Notes: generated by a model not told the origin, from the letters alone. A DNA stretch of 64,000 bases from Acanthornis magna (GCA_036785705.1 JAWUZG010000331.1:372001-436000), one strand, 5' to 3'. Numbered from the stretch's first letter, positions 1 to 11,345 are shown. Program-made: numbers and translations.

Positions 1-930
1 CAGAGGAGGTGCGCAGCCACCGCCGGGGGATGACCCCGAGCCAGCGCCCTTTGTTTAGCTCCAAGCTGGGCTTGGGGCCACGGGAGGAAGAGGCCGATGG
101 GAAGCAGCTCCTGCAGGTGGGACAGTGCTTGGGCTCAGGGCAAGGTCCTGCCCTGCACACCTGGCTCAGGTGTGACACTGCCCCGTGAAGGGAGCACGAC
201 ACTGCCATCCCCATGGCTCAGGGCTGGGAGCAGCACTTGGAGCACGGACATGGAAATCCTGGGAGCAACTGGGAGCACGCTGAGGCCGTGAATTATCCCC
301 CAGCACCGCCTTTGCAGGCCAGCCCTGGATGTGAGAAATGCTCCTTAGGCCTGGGCCTTGAGCAACAGCCCCTGGGCTCAGCTCCTGTGCAGCTGATCAC
401 AAACACTGTCAGCTCCCAGGCACTGCTGCTGTCCAACGAGCTCCTGCTTGCTTTAGGAGCAGCCTTGGGAGCTGTTTTTCTTCCCTCAATGGCACAGCAT
501 GGCTGTTGTCACAGTGTCAAAGCAAGCTGTTGATGCCAAGTGCGGCCAGGATGAGCCATTGCTGTGCCTAAAGCCCATCTCTTGGGGCCCTATCAACAGC
601 GGTGCCAAATGAGCCCTTGGAGCTGTCGTGGAGCAGCGAGCTCCCTCTGAGTGGGGCCTCTCGGAGCCGGGAACTCTCCTGTTTGCTGCACTCGGCATCC
701 CCGAACAACGAGGGACCCTGGGCCGATCCCCCACTCCTCGAGGCTCAACCCTTTGCCCGCTGGGGAGATGCAAAAGCATCGGGAGTGAGCATTTCCCTGC
801 CCTGGAGGGGAGTTTCTGACAGGTCCCTGGCACTGACTCTTTGTGTCTGTGTGCACACACGTGTGCCTGTGCTCTGGCAAATGGGGGAGAAATGCTGCTC
901 TCGGAGGTGTTGCAGTCCCTTGGGTATCTG
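1..930 (+). repeat. Distal tail of duplicated block M (copy 0)
   Basis: This stretch is nearly the same as 34,705-35,632 and the last 200 bases of the window, in the same orientation. In the 34.7 kb copy it follows an MHC class II beta transmembrane exon. No known protein family is recognised. The reading frame that is open through the 34.5-35.2 kb copy is broken here by a TGA near 186. It marks the end of an earlier duplicate whose exons lie left of the window. Confidence 0.7.
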
Positions 931-934
931 AGTA

Positions 935-1440
935 GGTTAGAGCTGTAAGTAAGGTTCAGTACTAAGGTATAAGCTACATTAAATGCTGCTAAGTGTTGTT
1001 CTTTTGCTAAATTTTTAAGTTTAATGTAAGTTATAAAATAAGTTTAACACTGTTAAGTGTTACTCCTCTGGTAAATTGTTAAGTCATGGGTTATAAGTTA
1101 CGGTAAATACTGTCAAGTGCTGTTCTTTTGCTAAATTGTTAAGTTTGGAGTATAAGTTATGGTTAAGGTATATGTTAGGTGCTGTTAAGTTTGAGGGCTA
1201 TCAAGTTTTTAGACTGTATTCCTTTTATCCTTGCCCTCACTCTCCTTTTGTCAAAGAATGACACACAGGGTTCATTTGTAGTTTGATTGACTGCATTTGG
1301 TTGGTTTTGTTGCTTTGTTTCCTTGGTGTGCCTGAACTGTCCAGTCAGGAGTAGAGTGACTCTTGCTAAGGAACTTTGTTGTGCTGTCTGTTAATATTAA
1401 ATCTGGTTTTTGCTGATCCCTTGCTGGGGATTTTTTAAGC
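935..1440 (+). repeat. AT-rich 62-bp tandem repeat and adjoining tail
   Basis: A motif of the form TTCTTTTGCTAAATTnTTAAGT recurs with starts near 998, 1060 and 1122 and a weaker fourth unit near 1184, a period of about 62 bp. The rest (1,200-1,440) is AT-rich without a gene. A second copy lies at 35,635-36,165. Base composition contrasts sharply with the GC-rich flanks, so this may be an old LTR or minisatellite; which of the two cannot be told. Confidence 0.65.
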
Positions 1441-1735
1441 GCTCTCAACACCTTGTTCGTAAGGGGGTGAGGGAGCCCTGGCCCAGGCTCTCACCCTGGG
1501 GGACACAGGGACACTGCCAGGGGGCTCCCTGTCCCCCTGTCCCACCCCCCACAGCCCCATACCCCCTGTCCCTGTGTCAGGCTCTGGGGGTTGATCTCGT
1601 GGAACATCCTCTGGGGGAGGCTGCGGCGCCGGGGGGCAGGGGGGGACCCGGGGGGACAGGGGACCCTGCTGTGCACGAGCAGTGTTGGACTTCTCTGGGG
1701 GTGCTGTGAGGGGGGGCTGGGACAGAGTGACCTCC
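1440..1735. other. GC-rich non-coding segment of block M
   Basis: GC-rich sequence rich in C and G runs, repeated at 12,170-12,400 (inverted) and 36,140-36,430. A short frame reading LPQRMFHEI then N or D then PQSLTQ (minus strand here) is kept in all three copies, but no protein family is recognised and no splice context supports it. Confidence 0.5.
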
Positions 1736-2200
1736 CCAGTGACCTCACACAGCCCCTGTGATGTCACAGCCCACTCTGGGACTTTACAGAGCCATTCTTT
1801 GATATCACAGCTTGGACTGTGTTACCCACACCTCTGTAATGTCACAGCCCTCACTGTGATGTCACAGTCAGCCTTGTGATGTCACAACCCACTCAGTGGT
1901 GTCACACACTGCACTCTCTGACCTAACAGCCTGCTCTGTGATGTCATACACCCACATCCTGATGTCATAATCTGGTTTGTGAAGTCACAGCCAAATGTGT
2001 GATGGCACAACCCACTCAGTGATGTCACACAGCTCACTCTGTGACCTCACAGCCTGATCTGTGATGTCACACAGTCCGCTCTATGATGCTGTAGCTGCTC
2101 CAGGACCTCACACAACGAACTCAGAGATGTCATAGCCCAATCTGTGACCTCACACAACCCACTCTGGGATGTCACACTGCCCCTTTCTGACATCACAGCT
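1735..2200. repeat. 20-bp tandem array with CRE-like TGATGTCA cores
   Basis: The octamer TGATGTCA or close variants (TGACCTCA, TGAAGTCA, TGACATCA) recurs about every 20-21 bp. Clear cores start near 1940, 1961, 1981, 2001, 2021, 2042 and 2062, and weaker ones continue in both directions, giving about twenty units. The core differs from the cAMP response element TGACGTCA by a C to T change, the expected outcome of CpG decay. Related arrays lie at 11,765-12,165 (inverted) and 36,430-36,835. Confidence 0.8.
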
Positions 2201-2660
2201 GCTCTGGGGCTCTGTGACACAGCCCCAGAGGTGCCTATGGCTATGACACAGCCCCCTCTGGGCCATGGCACAGCCCCTGCCAATGCTGAGCACCTGGGAG
2301 CTCTGGCTGTGCCCTGCTGGTGTCCCTGAGCTGCCCTGGCAGTGCCCCAGCCCTGCTGGGCTGTGTACAGGAGCTGCTCCTGGGCAGAGCTGTCTCTCTG
2401 CAGCGCTGCCGCTTGCCAGGAGCTGCCTCTGTGCCAGGAGCCCGGCCCAGCTCAGCAGCACAGCCACAGCACAGGGACTTGAATGAGCCTCACGGGGCTT
2501 TGCTGCTCTTTACATCAGACTCAGTCCCTCTGAGTGTGTTCAAATAACTTCTCAAGAAGTCAAAGTTAAACTGAAATACTGAAGTCTCTTGTAGTTTAAA
2601 TTAAAGGTTAAATTAAATTAAAGGTTCCACTGAGTGCCATGACTGAGAAGGTGTCCCTAG
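2200..2660. other. Non-coding segment of block M, no gene seen
   Basis: GC-rich sequence shared with 11,400-11,790 (inverted) and 36,835-37,120. A 105-codon frame is open in all three copies but has no ATG start and no family resemblance. The right end runs into ERVL-type pol sequence in this copy and the inverted copy, but not in the 37 kb copy. Confidence 0.5.
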
Positions 2661-3525
2661 GTTCTAGTTAGAGCAGAAAACATCCTTTAGTAGTTGATTC
2701 TGTCAGGTCCTCAAGGAAAAACAATCCCAGGGATGGGATTGCCTTTGCTTGAGGCAGGACTGATCCAAACTGTCTTCCCTAACACATTCCTCATAGGCAC
2801 CATGGGGACTTTATCCCCCTTCTATGGCCCATGGACACTTTGATTGGGCAGGGCCAGCTTGACTGGTGGAGCCTCAGGTCTTCACTGACCAGTGGCCTTG
2901 GCTAAATACAGCTCCCAATGTCTGAAGGTCCCACCAGCCACTGCTTTCAAGGTGGTTTTCAACAGTCCCTTGCACTGTTCAGCTTTCCCAGGGCTGGTGC
3001 CTGACAGGGAATATGAAACACCCACTCAATGCTGTGCTTTCTGGCCCAGGTGTCCATGAGGCTGTTCTGGAAATGAATCCCATTGTCTGACTCACTTCTT
3101 CCTGGGGGTCCTGTCCCCCCTGGACTTGCTTTTCCAGGCCCAGGGTGGTGTTCTGGGCAGTGCCGTGAGGCACAGGGTGCGTCTCCATCCCTGCAGGGGC
3201 TGTTGGCACCACTGTCAGCAGCAGCGCTTGCCCTGGTGGCTCTGTGGCACTGTGATGTCATCGATCTGCCAGGCTCCCCCAGATTGGCATTTCCACCATC
3301 ATCCCCCACCCCACAGGGGCTTTGCCCGCTTGGCCCTGCTTGAGCACAGCACATGTTCCACAGCCATGGATAACCTGGAGATGCTGTCCATGGTTAAATC
3401 CACCTCTCAGTCACCAGCCCATCTGGAGTTGCATCTCTTCCCTGATGACCTGAGGCATCATGAGCCCATTGGGCCAGAAATAACTCACCCTTGTGTGGCC
3501 AGTCTAGACCTGACCATAGACAATA
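2660..3525 (-). pseudogene. ERVL-like pol remnant (integrase end)
   Basis: Minus-strand translation follows, in order, the last third of the intact pol at 52,333-55,461: the zinc-binding start (HKGELFLAQWAHDASGHQG), the central SDNG segment with its aspartate, and the IPxxAPAxGK stretch before the catalytic glutamate. There are frameshifts and stops throughout, and the glutamate region has decayed (GKLNSARD instead of GKVERCNG). It is the remnant of an older insertion of the ERV2 family. The left edge of ERV1 cuts into it near 3,530. An inverted copy with the same derived changes is at 10,621-11,345. Confidence 0.85.
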
Positions 3526-3529
3526 AAGT

Positions 3530-3769
3530 TGACACTCAAAGTGGTGGCAAGCATCAGCTATTTAATTATCCTTTGGTACAGCCTTTTATACCCTTTTTGT
3601 CCAGACCCATAACAGGTGTTCCTTGTTACCTTACAGTTGGTGTGCAAACTCTCCACACATGCCCTTTCTGCTTGGTTCCCTTATAAGGTTGTTTATTTCT
3701 CTTGTTTGGGGGCACAGCTGTAACTTATCAAGGTCTAGACTGCCTGCAGCCTTTTCCTATCTTACCGCA
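3530..3769 (-). mobile_element. ERV1 3' LTR (about 240 bp)
   Basis: In minus orientation the segment starts TG directly after a polypurine tract and ends CA beside ERVL pol sequence. It contains TATAAAAGG (3,583-3,592). No second LTR is found at the other end of ERV1, so the exact limits rest on the TG...CA rule and the abrupt change to integrase homology. Confidence 0.5.
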
Positions 3770-3770
3770 A

Positions 3771-3782
3771 TTCCCCCTTTTT
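3771..3782 (-). other. ERV1 polypurine tract
   Basis: The minus strand reads AAAAAGGGGGAA followed after one base by the LTR start TGCGG. This is the classical plus-strand primer of a retrovirus and fixes the orientation and 3' end of ERV1. Confidence 0.7.
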
Positions 3783-4122
3783 GTTTTTCAATCACAAATG
3801 ACATGTTTACCATCCTCTGCAGGGGCCCTTTCGCAGACAAGACAGCAAACACAGTACAAGCATCCTCTGAGGGGCTTCCAATTCCTGAATGTGTTTGTGA
3901 ATTGATTTTGATACATCTTTTAAATCTATACAGCACGTGCTATCAAAATCTTCACCCCCATGCCCATGGGACAATAACAAAAATCACAGGTCTTTCCCCT
4001 GGCTTGTCTAAGACAGAGGCCACCTCCCTCAGACAAACCCTTGTCACCTTAACCTGTAACATAAAGGCAAACTCACATCAGTACCAAACAAAACACCAAA
4101 AAGGTAACAGAGAGATAACATT

Positions 4123-5022
4123 TTAGAAATGCTTTCTGTATTCCAGGGAGTTAGGCAAGCTGCAGCCAGGTCCATTGCTCTGAGGGGTGTTACCCAATAC
4201 AGGTCGAACACAACGAGCAGGCACCCACCTAACTCCAGCATCTCTAGAGACACAAGCATATCCACGTCCCCAAGTGACAAGATCCCATGGACCCTCCCAG
4301 ACTCGTGTTTGCAAATTGCAAACCCAGACTGGAGCAGGGCCACAGGTCCCATCACTCGGTGACTGTAATGACAAAAAATGAGTTAGGATAACAGGCATTG
4401 CACACGAGGGAGAGATGGTAAGATGGTTTAGTGTAAACACAGCTTTCCAAATTCTTGCCTGAGGGGTTTCACCCTGCATTCCCCCTTTTTGTTTTTGAAG
4501 GAAAGCTTTAAATGTAGAATGAAGATGCTCTGTGATAGCTTGACCAGCTGGAGAATGCGGGATGCCAGTGGCATGGTGAACACCCCAAAGCTGCAAGAAT
4601 TGTTGGGTGTGCTGAGCTGCGTAACCAGGACCATTGTCAGTCTTTATAACGCACAGCACACCTAAAGCTGCAAAAGCACCATGCCAAGGCAAAATCACAT
4701 CTCTTGCCTTCTCTCCTGAATGTGCAGAGGCCCAGCAGGCCTTAGAATAGATGTCCACAGAAACATGTACAGATTTAAGGCGACCAAACTCCAAAACAGG
4801 AGTAACATCAGATTGCCACAGTCGAAGAGCTTGTAGCCCTCTGGGGTTTGTCCTATCGTGGGTCATGGTAACATGTTGCTGGCAGTCAGAGCATGAGGCA
4901 ATAATATCATGTGCTGCTGCAGACGTAAGATGAAACTGATGTCGTAGGGCACGAGCCCCTTGATGGAAAAATTGATGTGACTGAATCGCCTGTTGCAATG
5001 TTCTGGTACCAGGGCAGCCCAC
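4123..5022 (-). pseudogene. ERV1 integrase
   Basis: The 299-codon frame has the HHCC zinc site (SHQFFH then CSDC) and the catalytic core: first aspartate in LWQSDVTP, second in IKTDNGPG, glutamate in GQAITEHLH. The C-terminal half keeps a WVxxRxVRP-like DNA-binding tail. The integrase of an alpha/beta-type retrovirus inserts viral cDNA into host DNA. The triad is still readable, but upstream RNase H and RT lie in different frames or behind stops, so a joined polyprotein cannot be made from this copy. Confidence 0.85.
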
Positions 5023-5400
5023 GCCGGGGCTGTCAGCTTATCCGCATGAGCATTTCCTTCTGCAATGAGCGCAGGCAAGCTGGTATGACTATGAACATAG
5101 AGAATATAAAATGGTGCAGTTTGTTGGCATAACATGTGCCATAATGTTGTTAGCAGATAAAACAATTCCTTGTTATTTACCTCTTTCAAAGCAGCACGAT
5201 CTAATCGATGAACTATATTGCACACATATTGAGAATCAACATTTAAATTGAGATACAACATTTAAATTTTCACAAGGCCAGGTTTTGAAAGCCATTATCA
5301 CTGCCCGTAACTCTGCCAAATGAGGGGATCTATCCTGGCGGCCTATAAGGTCATGCCACTGATCTCCCTCCTTGCAGGTGACAACTACTTTTCCTGTTCA
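4995..5400 (-). pseudogene. ERV1 RNase H remnant
   Basis: Minus frames give LNVDSQYV (aspartate strand), a middle helix, and VHSHT...AEGNAHADK, the conserved C-terminal RNase H histidine/aspartate region. The TDGSR start of RNase H is at the end of the RT frame at 5,398, which stops there; the rest lies in another frame, so the domain is split by at least one frameshift or stop. Confidence 0.75.
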
Positions 5401-6594
5401 CCGTGATCCATCGGTGAAAACTGTGCGCCCCTGTAAGGGGGTCGATAGTGATAACTCTACAATTTGCAATTCTAGATGCATCTGCAAAAATTTATGTGCA
5501 GGGTGGTGAAATAATATTTTTCCTGGCAACTCTACCATGGCCATTTGCAAAACAGAACTATTGGCCACACACCAGTTCCAATACTCAGAGCTTAAGGGTA
5601 CAGTCATAATGGCTGGTTCTCGCCCTGACAGCTGAACACACCTCTGCCTGGCTTTGCAAATTGCATGAGCTATCAGTTCTAAGTGGGTGGTAACCGTTTT
5701 CTTGCAGTGGTACGATAAAAATACCCATTCCAAAAAATGTAAAGGGTCCTGCCAACTGTCATGCCATTGGGCTATGAGGCCCACAGGATGATCCTGAGAC
5801 AGTAAAATATACACACTGAGAGGTATGGTGGTAACTACTCTCCAGGCTTTTCTTCCTTGTCTTGCTAGTTCTACCTGCTTTAATGCTTCAAGCGCTTCTG
5901 GTGACAAGCTCCTGGGAGATGACAAGGAAGGATCACCTTTTAATAAATCAAAAAGTGGTGCCAACAGTGTGTTCGAGAATCCCAACAATGGTCTGATCCA
6001 ATTAACTGTACCTAACAATTTTTGCAAGTCATTCAATATTTGTATAGAATGCTGAACAGTCACTGTTTGAGGTTCAACAGTTTGATCTAAAATTTTCATT
6101 CCTAAATATTTCCAGGGAGCTTGTCGTTGTATTTTCTCAGAAGCAGCACACAAACCGTAGGTTGTTAAAGCTTCTTGCATCACAGGCATTACCACATCAA
6201 GCTGTTCTGCAGTTGGCACAGCGACTAAGAAATCATCCATATAATGATAACGATAAATTTGCGGAAATTGTTTCCTGACCCCTGATAACGCTTGTGCCAC
6301 ATACAACTGACAAATCGTAGGACTGTTCTTCATTCCTTAAGGCAACACAGTCCAATGGTATCTTTTTCCCAGTTCACTATTGTTTACAGAAGGAACAGTA
6401 AAAGCAAACTTGGGAGCATCAACATGGTGTAAGGGTATGGTAAAAAAGCAGTCTTTCAAATCAATAATAGAAACATCCCAAGTAGCTGGAATCATAGTTG
6501 GGGAAGGCATACCTGGCTGCAATGCTCCCATACTTTCCATCACTTCATTAATTTGGTGGAGATTATGTAGGAGTCTCCATTTACCAAACTTCAA
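5398..6594 (-). pseudogene. ERV1 reverse transcriptase, one internal stop
   Basis: Two collinear minus frames (6,337-6,594 and 5,398-6,333) cover fingers, palm and connection. Motif A reads IIDLKDCFFTIPLH with its catalytic aspartate, and the active site is YMDD (in HYMDDFLVAVP), typical of beta- and alpharetroviruses. A TAA at 6,337-6,339 interrupts the chain just before the KNSPTICQ segment. Sequence upstream of 6,594 is frameshifted. Confidence 0.85.
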
Positions 6595-6960
6595 AACTTC
6601 TTTTACATCAAAACTTCTTTTTGATCACAAACACCGGTGTGTTCCAAGGACTCTGTGATAGTTCAGTATGATTTTGTGCCAGCTGTTCACTGACTAAATC
6701 CTTGAGAACGGTCATTTTTTCATGAGTCAGAGGCCACTGATCAACCCATACAGGTTGGGTGGTCAGCCACTGTAATGGGATGGTAGGTCTGTGTTGACCG
6801 CCCTCCTCAGTGGCCCCTACAAAAAATTATGCTTTTCTGTTGTCAGGGTGACTCCCCATTGAGTCAAACAGTCACGTCCCCATAAATTCAAGGGTACTGA
6901 GATTCCATAAGGACAAATTGTAGCCACTTGCCCATCAGGATTAATAATGTTCACAGGTAG

Positions 6961-7517
6961 TTAGCTTTGGTAACTGGCAGTTGTTCCCCCAACTCCTACC
7001 ACAGCAGCAGAAATTTCTGTGGGCCAAGTAGAAGGCCATTGTTTCTTTGAAACAATAGTAACATCAGCTCCAATGTCAGTCATATACTGCCCCCAGTAAT
7101 AGTCACTTGCAGGGGGGAACCTTGTACAAGTTTTAAACAACACTTCCTATTAGGCCTAGAGTCAGCAACCATTTGAGTCCAAAAAACCTGGAGGGTACCT
7201 GTAAACCCAAACCCTTCAGTCCCTCTTTCTAGAGGTTCTGCACTAGGCACTTGCGCCATAGAAGGCATCAATTGGGCAATACGACTCTGCTTAGCTATGG
7301 TACCTGGGGGCGATGGTGTCCCCACCATGGCACAAATCTGCCCAAGGCAGTCTGCATCAGTAACTCCAGGTAACACAAACAGCCCTTGCAAGGTAACACT
7401 TGAGTGTCCCACCAGAAATGCTCTTAACCCATATCCCAAAGGTCCAAAGGCATCTAACAGTCTTTTGTGCACTTTGGTGTCACCTGTGCTGACTGAGGCA
7501 GCTGTGGTGACATCCAC
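6961..7517 (-). pseudogene. ERV1 dUTPase and protease remnants
   Basis: The 145-codon frame (7,080-7,517) shows a trimeric dUTPase signature (LPGVTDADCLGQI). The protease follows in another frame (6,961-7,143), with DIGADVT at the place of the usual DTGAD and a GxGG flap segment. The threonine of the catalytic triplet is isoleucine here. dUTPase upstream of protease matches the betaretroviral pro gene. Confidence 0.8.
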
Positions 7518-7654
7518 TCCGGCGTTCCCTTTGGTTCTGGCACTGAGTTTGCCCCATAAGCCTGAAGGAGGTAGGTTGGATGTATTTGTGTCTGGGCGCG
7601 CATCCCCGCCACGCCCTTTTTCCCGTTTCCCGGCTGCCCTTTAGGTTTGAGCGC

Positions 7655-8182
7655 TCATCCCTGGCTATTAAACTTAGAGCAGCATTGTTTGGCATAGTGC
7701 CCTGGCTTGCCACAGCGTGCACACAACCCCAAAGTATGTTGCCTGCTGTTCCCTGGCCCTGAATGGCCACGAGGTTGATTAGGGCAATCTCTCTTGAGAG
7801 ACCCTCCTTGATCACACCAAAAACAACTCTTGGAAACTTGCACAACTGCAGCAACTTGCTTTGCAATCTCCTCCATCTGATGCTTCACTGCTCCAACTCT
7901 GCTGCAGGCCTTGATCATATCTACTAATGTAGGATTCTGCAGCGGCAATAAAGCTTGCTTACAGTCCTCATTCCCATGGTCTTTAGCTAATTGCAAAAGC
8001 AAAGTCTCTTGAGCTGCTGCATTGTCAACTTGTTTCTCAATTGCCTCCCTAAGACGATCTATAAATGTTATATATGGCTCACTTGACTTTTGCTTAACTG
8101 TTGTCCATGACTGACGAGGAGCCCCTACATCTGGTACAGGCTGCATTGCTTGAAATGCGAGCTCTTTCCCTTGCTGCAACAC
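7655..8182 (-). pseudogene. ERV1 gag: capsid C-terminus and nucleocapsid
   Basis: The 175-codon frame contains the major homology region of retroviral capsid (SEPYITFIDRLREAI) and two zinc knuckles. The second knuckle is intact (CARCGKPGHYAKQC). In the first (CFWCDQGGSLKRDC) the histidine is replaced, so zinc binding there is lost. The upstream capsid frame ends in a stop overlapping this start. Confidence 0.85.
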
Positions 8183-8735
8183 TAAGGAATGCAGTCAGGC
8201 TTGTAATTGTGGGGCGTTAAGTGGAGGGCCCCCATGAGCTGAGCCTGACCTGCTCCAAAACGAGGGTCATCTTGAGAACCTTCTAAATTACCCATAGCCA
8301 CCTCATTCACTAGCCGTCTCCACTGCGACTCAAAAATCATCATCTGAGTCGGAGTGAAGCAAATTTGGGCTAGCTGCCGACAGTCAAAAGGGGTAAGCTC
8401 ATTAGTAAAGATACCTCGCAGCACAGACTGCACAAAATGAGAAGCAAACCCATGGTGCATCACTGTGTTTCTCAGGTCTCTGATTACACTCCAATGAAAG
8501 GGGTCCCACTCATCAGAGCTGTTACTATTATTTCGAGTCACAGGGCATGATAGAATCTGGTCTGCCAAACCCGACTCTCCTGCTTCCCTAGCTTTTTCAT
8601 ACAAAAAAATATTTAGGTCCCGTTTAGGGCTTTTTTTCCTGTTAATACATTAATATGTGCAATCTCCAATTGATACTGAATCCAAGTACATCCTAATGCA
8701 GTCTGAATAGATAAGCAATTCCTCGCCTGGTGCTG
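8182..8735 (-). pseudogene. ERV1 gag: capsid N-terminal part, truncated
   Basis: The frame 8,182-8,604 resembles the N-terminal domain of a betaretroviral capsid (WSVIRDLRNTV, ELTPFDCRQLAQICFTP). It stops at 8,182-8,184 and is out of frame with the following capsid part. A short frame continuing to about 8,735 may be more gag. No matrix domain is recognisable beyond it. Confidence 0.7.
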
Positions 8736-10620
8736 GCCTTGCTGTCACCCCGGCAGCGGCTCCGTGGCCCCTTTGTGCCCCGCTGGCCCAGCCATGGTGC
8801 CACAGCCCCCCTGGGCAGGCCCAGCCCAGGCCAGGAGCATTGCGGGTGGGAACGGCCCCTGTGCTGTGGTGCCCACAGCAGCCCCTGGGGCTCGGTGCCC
8901 CCATGGCCTCCCTGCTGGGCAGCCTCTCCAAGCTCCTGCACAGGCCCTGCCACCTGTGGGCCTTCCCACACAGCCCTGCCCCAGGCTCTGCCGGGCTCGG
9001 GGCCAGCACAGACTCGGCCAGGGCTGGCCATTGCCGGCAACAGGCCCTGAGCCCCGCAGGAGGATGGAGCTGGCCACAGCCAAACTCACCGCAAACCTGG
9101 GCTGAGCAGCCAGGGCTGCCAATGCCTGGGGACAGAGCCTGGGGCTGACAAATGTCCTGGGCCCCCTCCCTGCTCTGGCCGTGCCACCAAGGGCACACAG
9201 CAGCCTCCTCTCTCGGCCACTTGCCTTTTTCCATCCCTGCCCCAGGCCCTGGCCCTGCCCCACTAGCCCTGGGCTGAGTCCTGCCCCTGCACAGTCACAC
9301 AGGCTGAGATGGACACTGATGGGTTTCTCTCCCAAATTCTCTGCAGCCCAGCCCCGCTGGCTTCAGCTGCAACCCAGGGAACATCAAAGCAGAGCAAGCA
9401 GCGAGGAGCAGAGGCCTGGGAGCTGCTGTGTGAGATCAGCTCCTGCAGGGATCCACATTGGCTGGGTATCTCTGCAGCTCTGCATCTGATCCTGCTGTGG
9501 CAGAGCACACAAACAGCCCATCCTTGTGTCCCTTTCTCTGCTGACTGCGCTTTGGTTTGGCCTGGAAACATCCTGAGGTCCCTCCCAGGAGGAATCCCCG
9601 TGCATTTCCCTCCCCCATGGCTCTGCCCTTCCTGATCCAGCAGCTGTGGGGCAGCAGAGCTGGGGCAGTGCAGGGACAGGGCTGGCTCTGACAGGGCTTG
9701 TGAAGCCACAGCCAGGAGGTGTCAGCAAGGACAGTTTGCAAAGGGGAAATGGAGATATGGTGACTTTGTTGATTTTAGGAAGGAAAAGCTTGGCTGGAGC
9801 ATGTCAAGAGGATGAAAGACAAGGCATGTTGGGTGAAATAGAGGATGTTCAACCTGGAGATAAGGAAAGATTTTTCCCTGGTTGCAGGGCAGGTGCAGAG
9901 CAGGGTGGCCATGAGCCCGGCTGGCCTCCCTGTGTGCCAGGGCTGGGTGGGTTGTGGAGCAGAGATGGCCCAGAATCAGAGCCCAGGTGGGGCCTCTGTC
10001 ACCTGCCTCAATCCTTCACCTCCCCAAGGATGGAATTCCTGTTGTGTGGCGTCTCTGATGTGCTGGGTGACCTCACAACACTCCTGGCCAGAATGTCAGC
10101 TGAGGGCCAGCCAGGCTGCTGCAGTGGCAGTGACCTCACAGCCATCACCACTGCAGCCATGTCCCCTGGGCCTGGCTCTCCCCTTTCCTCTCTCCCTGTC
10201 TTGTCTCTGCTGGCAGCAGCATTTATGTGATGAATATCTTGTCCCCAAGCTGCTGGGGCCAATTGCTTTCCAATCAGGCTCCTGGAGCAGAAGTGGCTTC
10301 ACAATCAACATGTGAACACTGAGAGACAATAGCAAATGGGAAGTTAGAGGAGGATGTGGTTGGAAAGGGCTGTGTGGATGTGGGGCAGCACTTTTCTGGG
10401 GCCAGTGTGGGGCACAATGGGTTAGATAACAACAGATCTGCCCAGAGCAGGCTGGAAATAAATTTGATCTGTGCATTTGCTGGAATAGGTCCAGAGCCCC
10501 TGGGCACAATGTGGCTTGGGCTGCTCATGGGGTGTGGGAGCTCACCCTGTGCATATTCCCATCTGTGCTCCCCTCAGGGATCTTTTTCAGAGCAGGGAGA
10601 GGGATCAGGATCCTTTGTTG
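8735..10620. other. Spacer between the two arms of an inverted repeat; no gene seen
   Basis: Unique within the window. Several 100-200 codon frames are open on both strands, but they have no conserved motif, splice pattern or second copy. A stretch near 9,845-9,895 resembles the body of a CR1 LINE, weakly. It separates ERV1 from the inverted ERVL pol fragment. Confidence 0.4.
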
Positions 10621-11345
10621 CCTCAGGTCATCAGGGAAGAGATGCAACCTCCAGATGGGCTGGTGACCCAGAGGTGGATTTAACCATGGATGGTTTTCCA
10701 TTTAACTGTGGATGGCATTTCCACGATGGTGGAAATGCCAATCTGGGGGGCCTGGCAGATCAATGACATCACAGTGCCACAGAGCCACCAGGGCAAGCGC
10801 TGCTGCTGACAGTGGTGCCAACAGCCCCTGCAGGGATGGAGACGCACCCTGTGCCTCACGGCACTGCCCAGAACACCACCCTGGGCCTGGAAAAGCAAGT
10901 CCTGGGGGGACAGGGCCCTCAGGAAGAAGTGAGTCGCACAATGGGACTCATTTCCAGAACAGCCTCATGGACACCTGGGCCAGAGGGCACAGCACTGAGT
11001 GGGTGTTTCATATTCCCTGTCAGGCACCAGCCCTGGGAAAGCTGAACAGTGCAAGGGACAGCTAAAAACCACCTTGAAAGCAGTGGCTGGTGGGACCTTC
11101 AAACATTGGGAGCTGCAGTTAGCCAAGGCCACTGGTCAGTGAAGACCTGAGGCTCCACCAATCGAGTTGGCCCTGCCCAATCAAATCGTCCATGGGCCAT
11201 AGAAGGGGGATAAAGTCCCCATGGTGCCTATGAGAAACGTGTTAGAGAAGACAGTTTGGATCAGTTCTGCCTCAAGCAAAGGCAATCCCATCCCTGGGAT
11301 TGTTTTTCCTTGAGGACCTGACAGAGTCAACTTCGGCTGGATGTT
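10621..11345 (+). pseudogene. ERVL-like pol remnant (inverted copy)
   Basis: Plus-strand translation matches the integrase region at 2,660-3,525 (minus), including the same derived changes (SDNG turned into SHNG here, IPCQAPALGKLNSARD kept). Both are duplicates of a single decayed insertion and now point in opposite directions, forming the outer part of a large inverted repeat. It begins within the integrase zinc region (SGHQGRDAT-like) and runs into block M sequence near 11,345. Confidence 0.85.

Larger units (their letters stand above)
3530..8735 (-). mobile_element. ERV1: betaretrovirus-like provirus, 5' truncated
   Basis: Minus-strand order is gag capsid, nucleocapsid, dUTPase, protease, reverse transcriptase, RNase H, integrase, polypurine tract, LTR. 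A dUTPase placed before the protease is the betaretroviral (class II) arrangement. No matrix region or 5' LTR is found; homology fades near 8,735. Between integrase and the LTR only about 340 bp remain, with at most a trace of an env transmembrane tail (minus frame around 3,850-4,000, SKSIHKHIQEL). Each coding part carries stops or frameshifts, described separately. It inserted into an older ERVL fragment. Confidence 0.85.

Noticed and set aside
1735..2200. Regular 20-bp repeats resembling a CRISPR array
   Set aside because: There are no unique spacers between identical repeats; units are contiguous and degenerate, in a vertebrate genome.
2150..2467. A 105-codon frame of equal length in three copies (also 11,537-11,854 and 36,749-37,066)
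   Set aside because: It begins with GTG and not ATG, overlaps the CRE-like repeat, and shows no excess of silent changes. Equal length follows from recent duplication.
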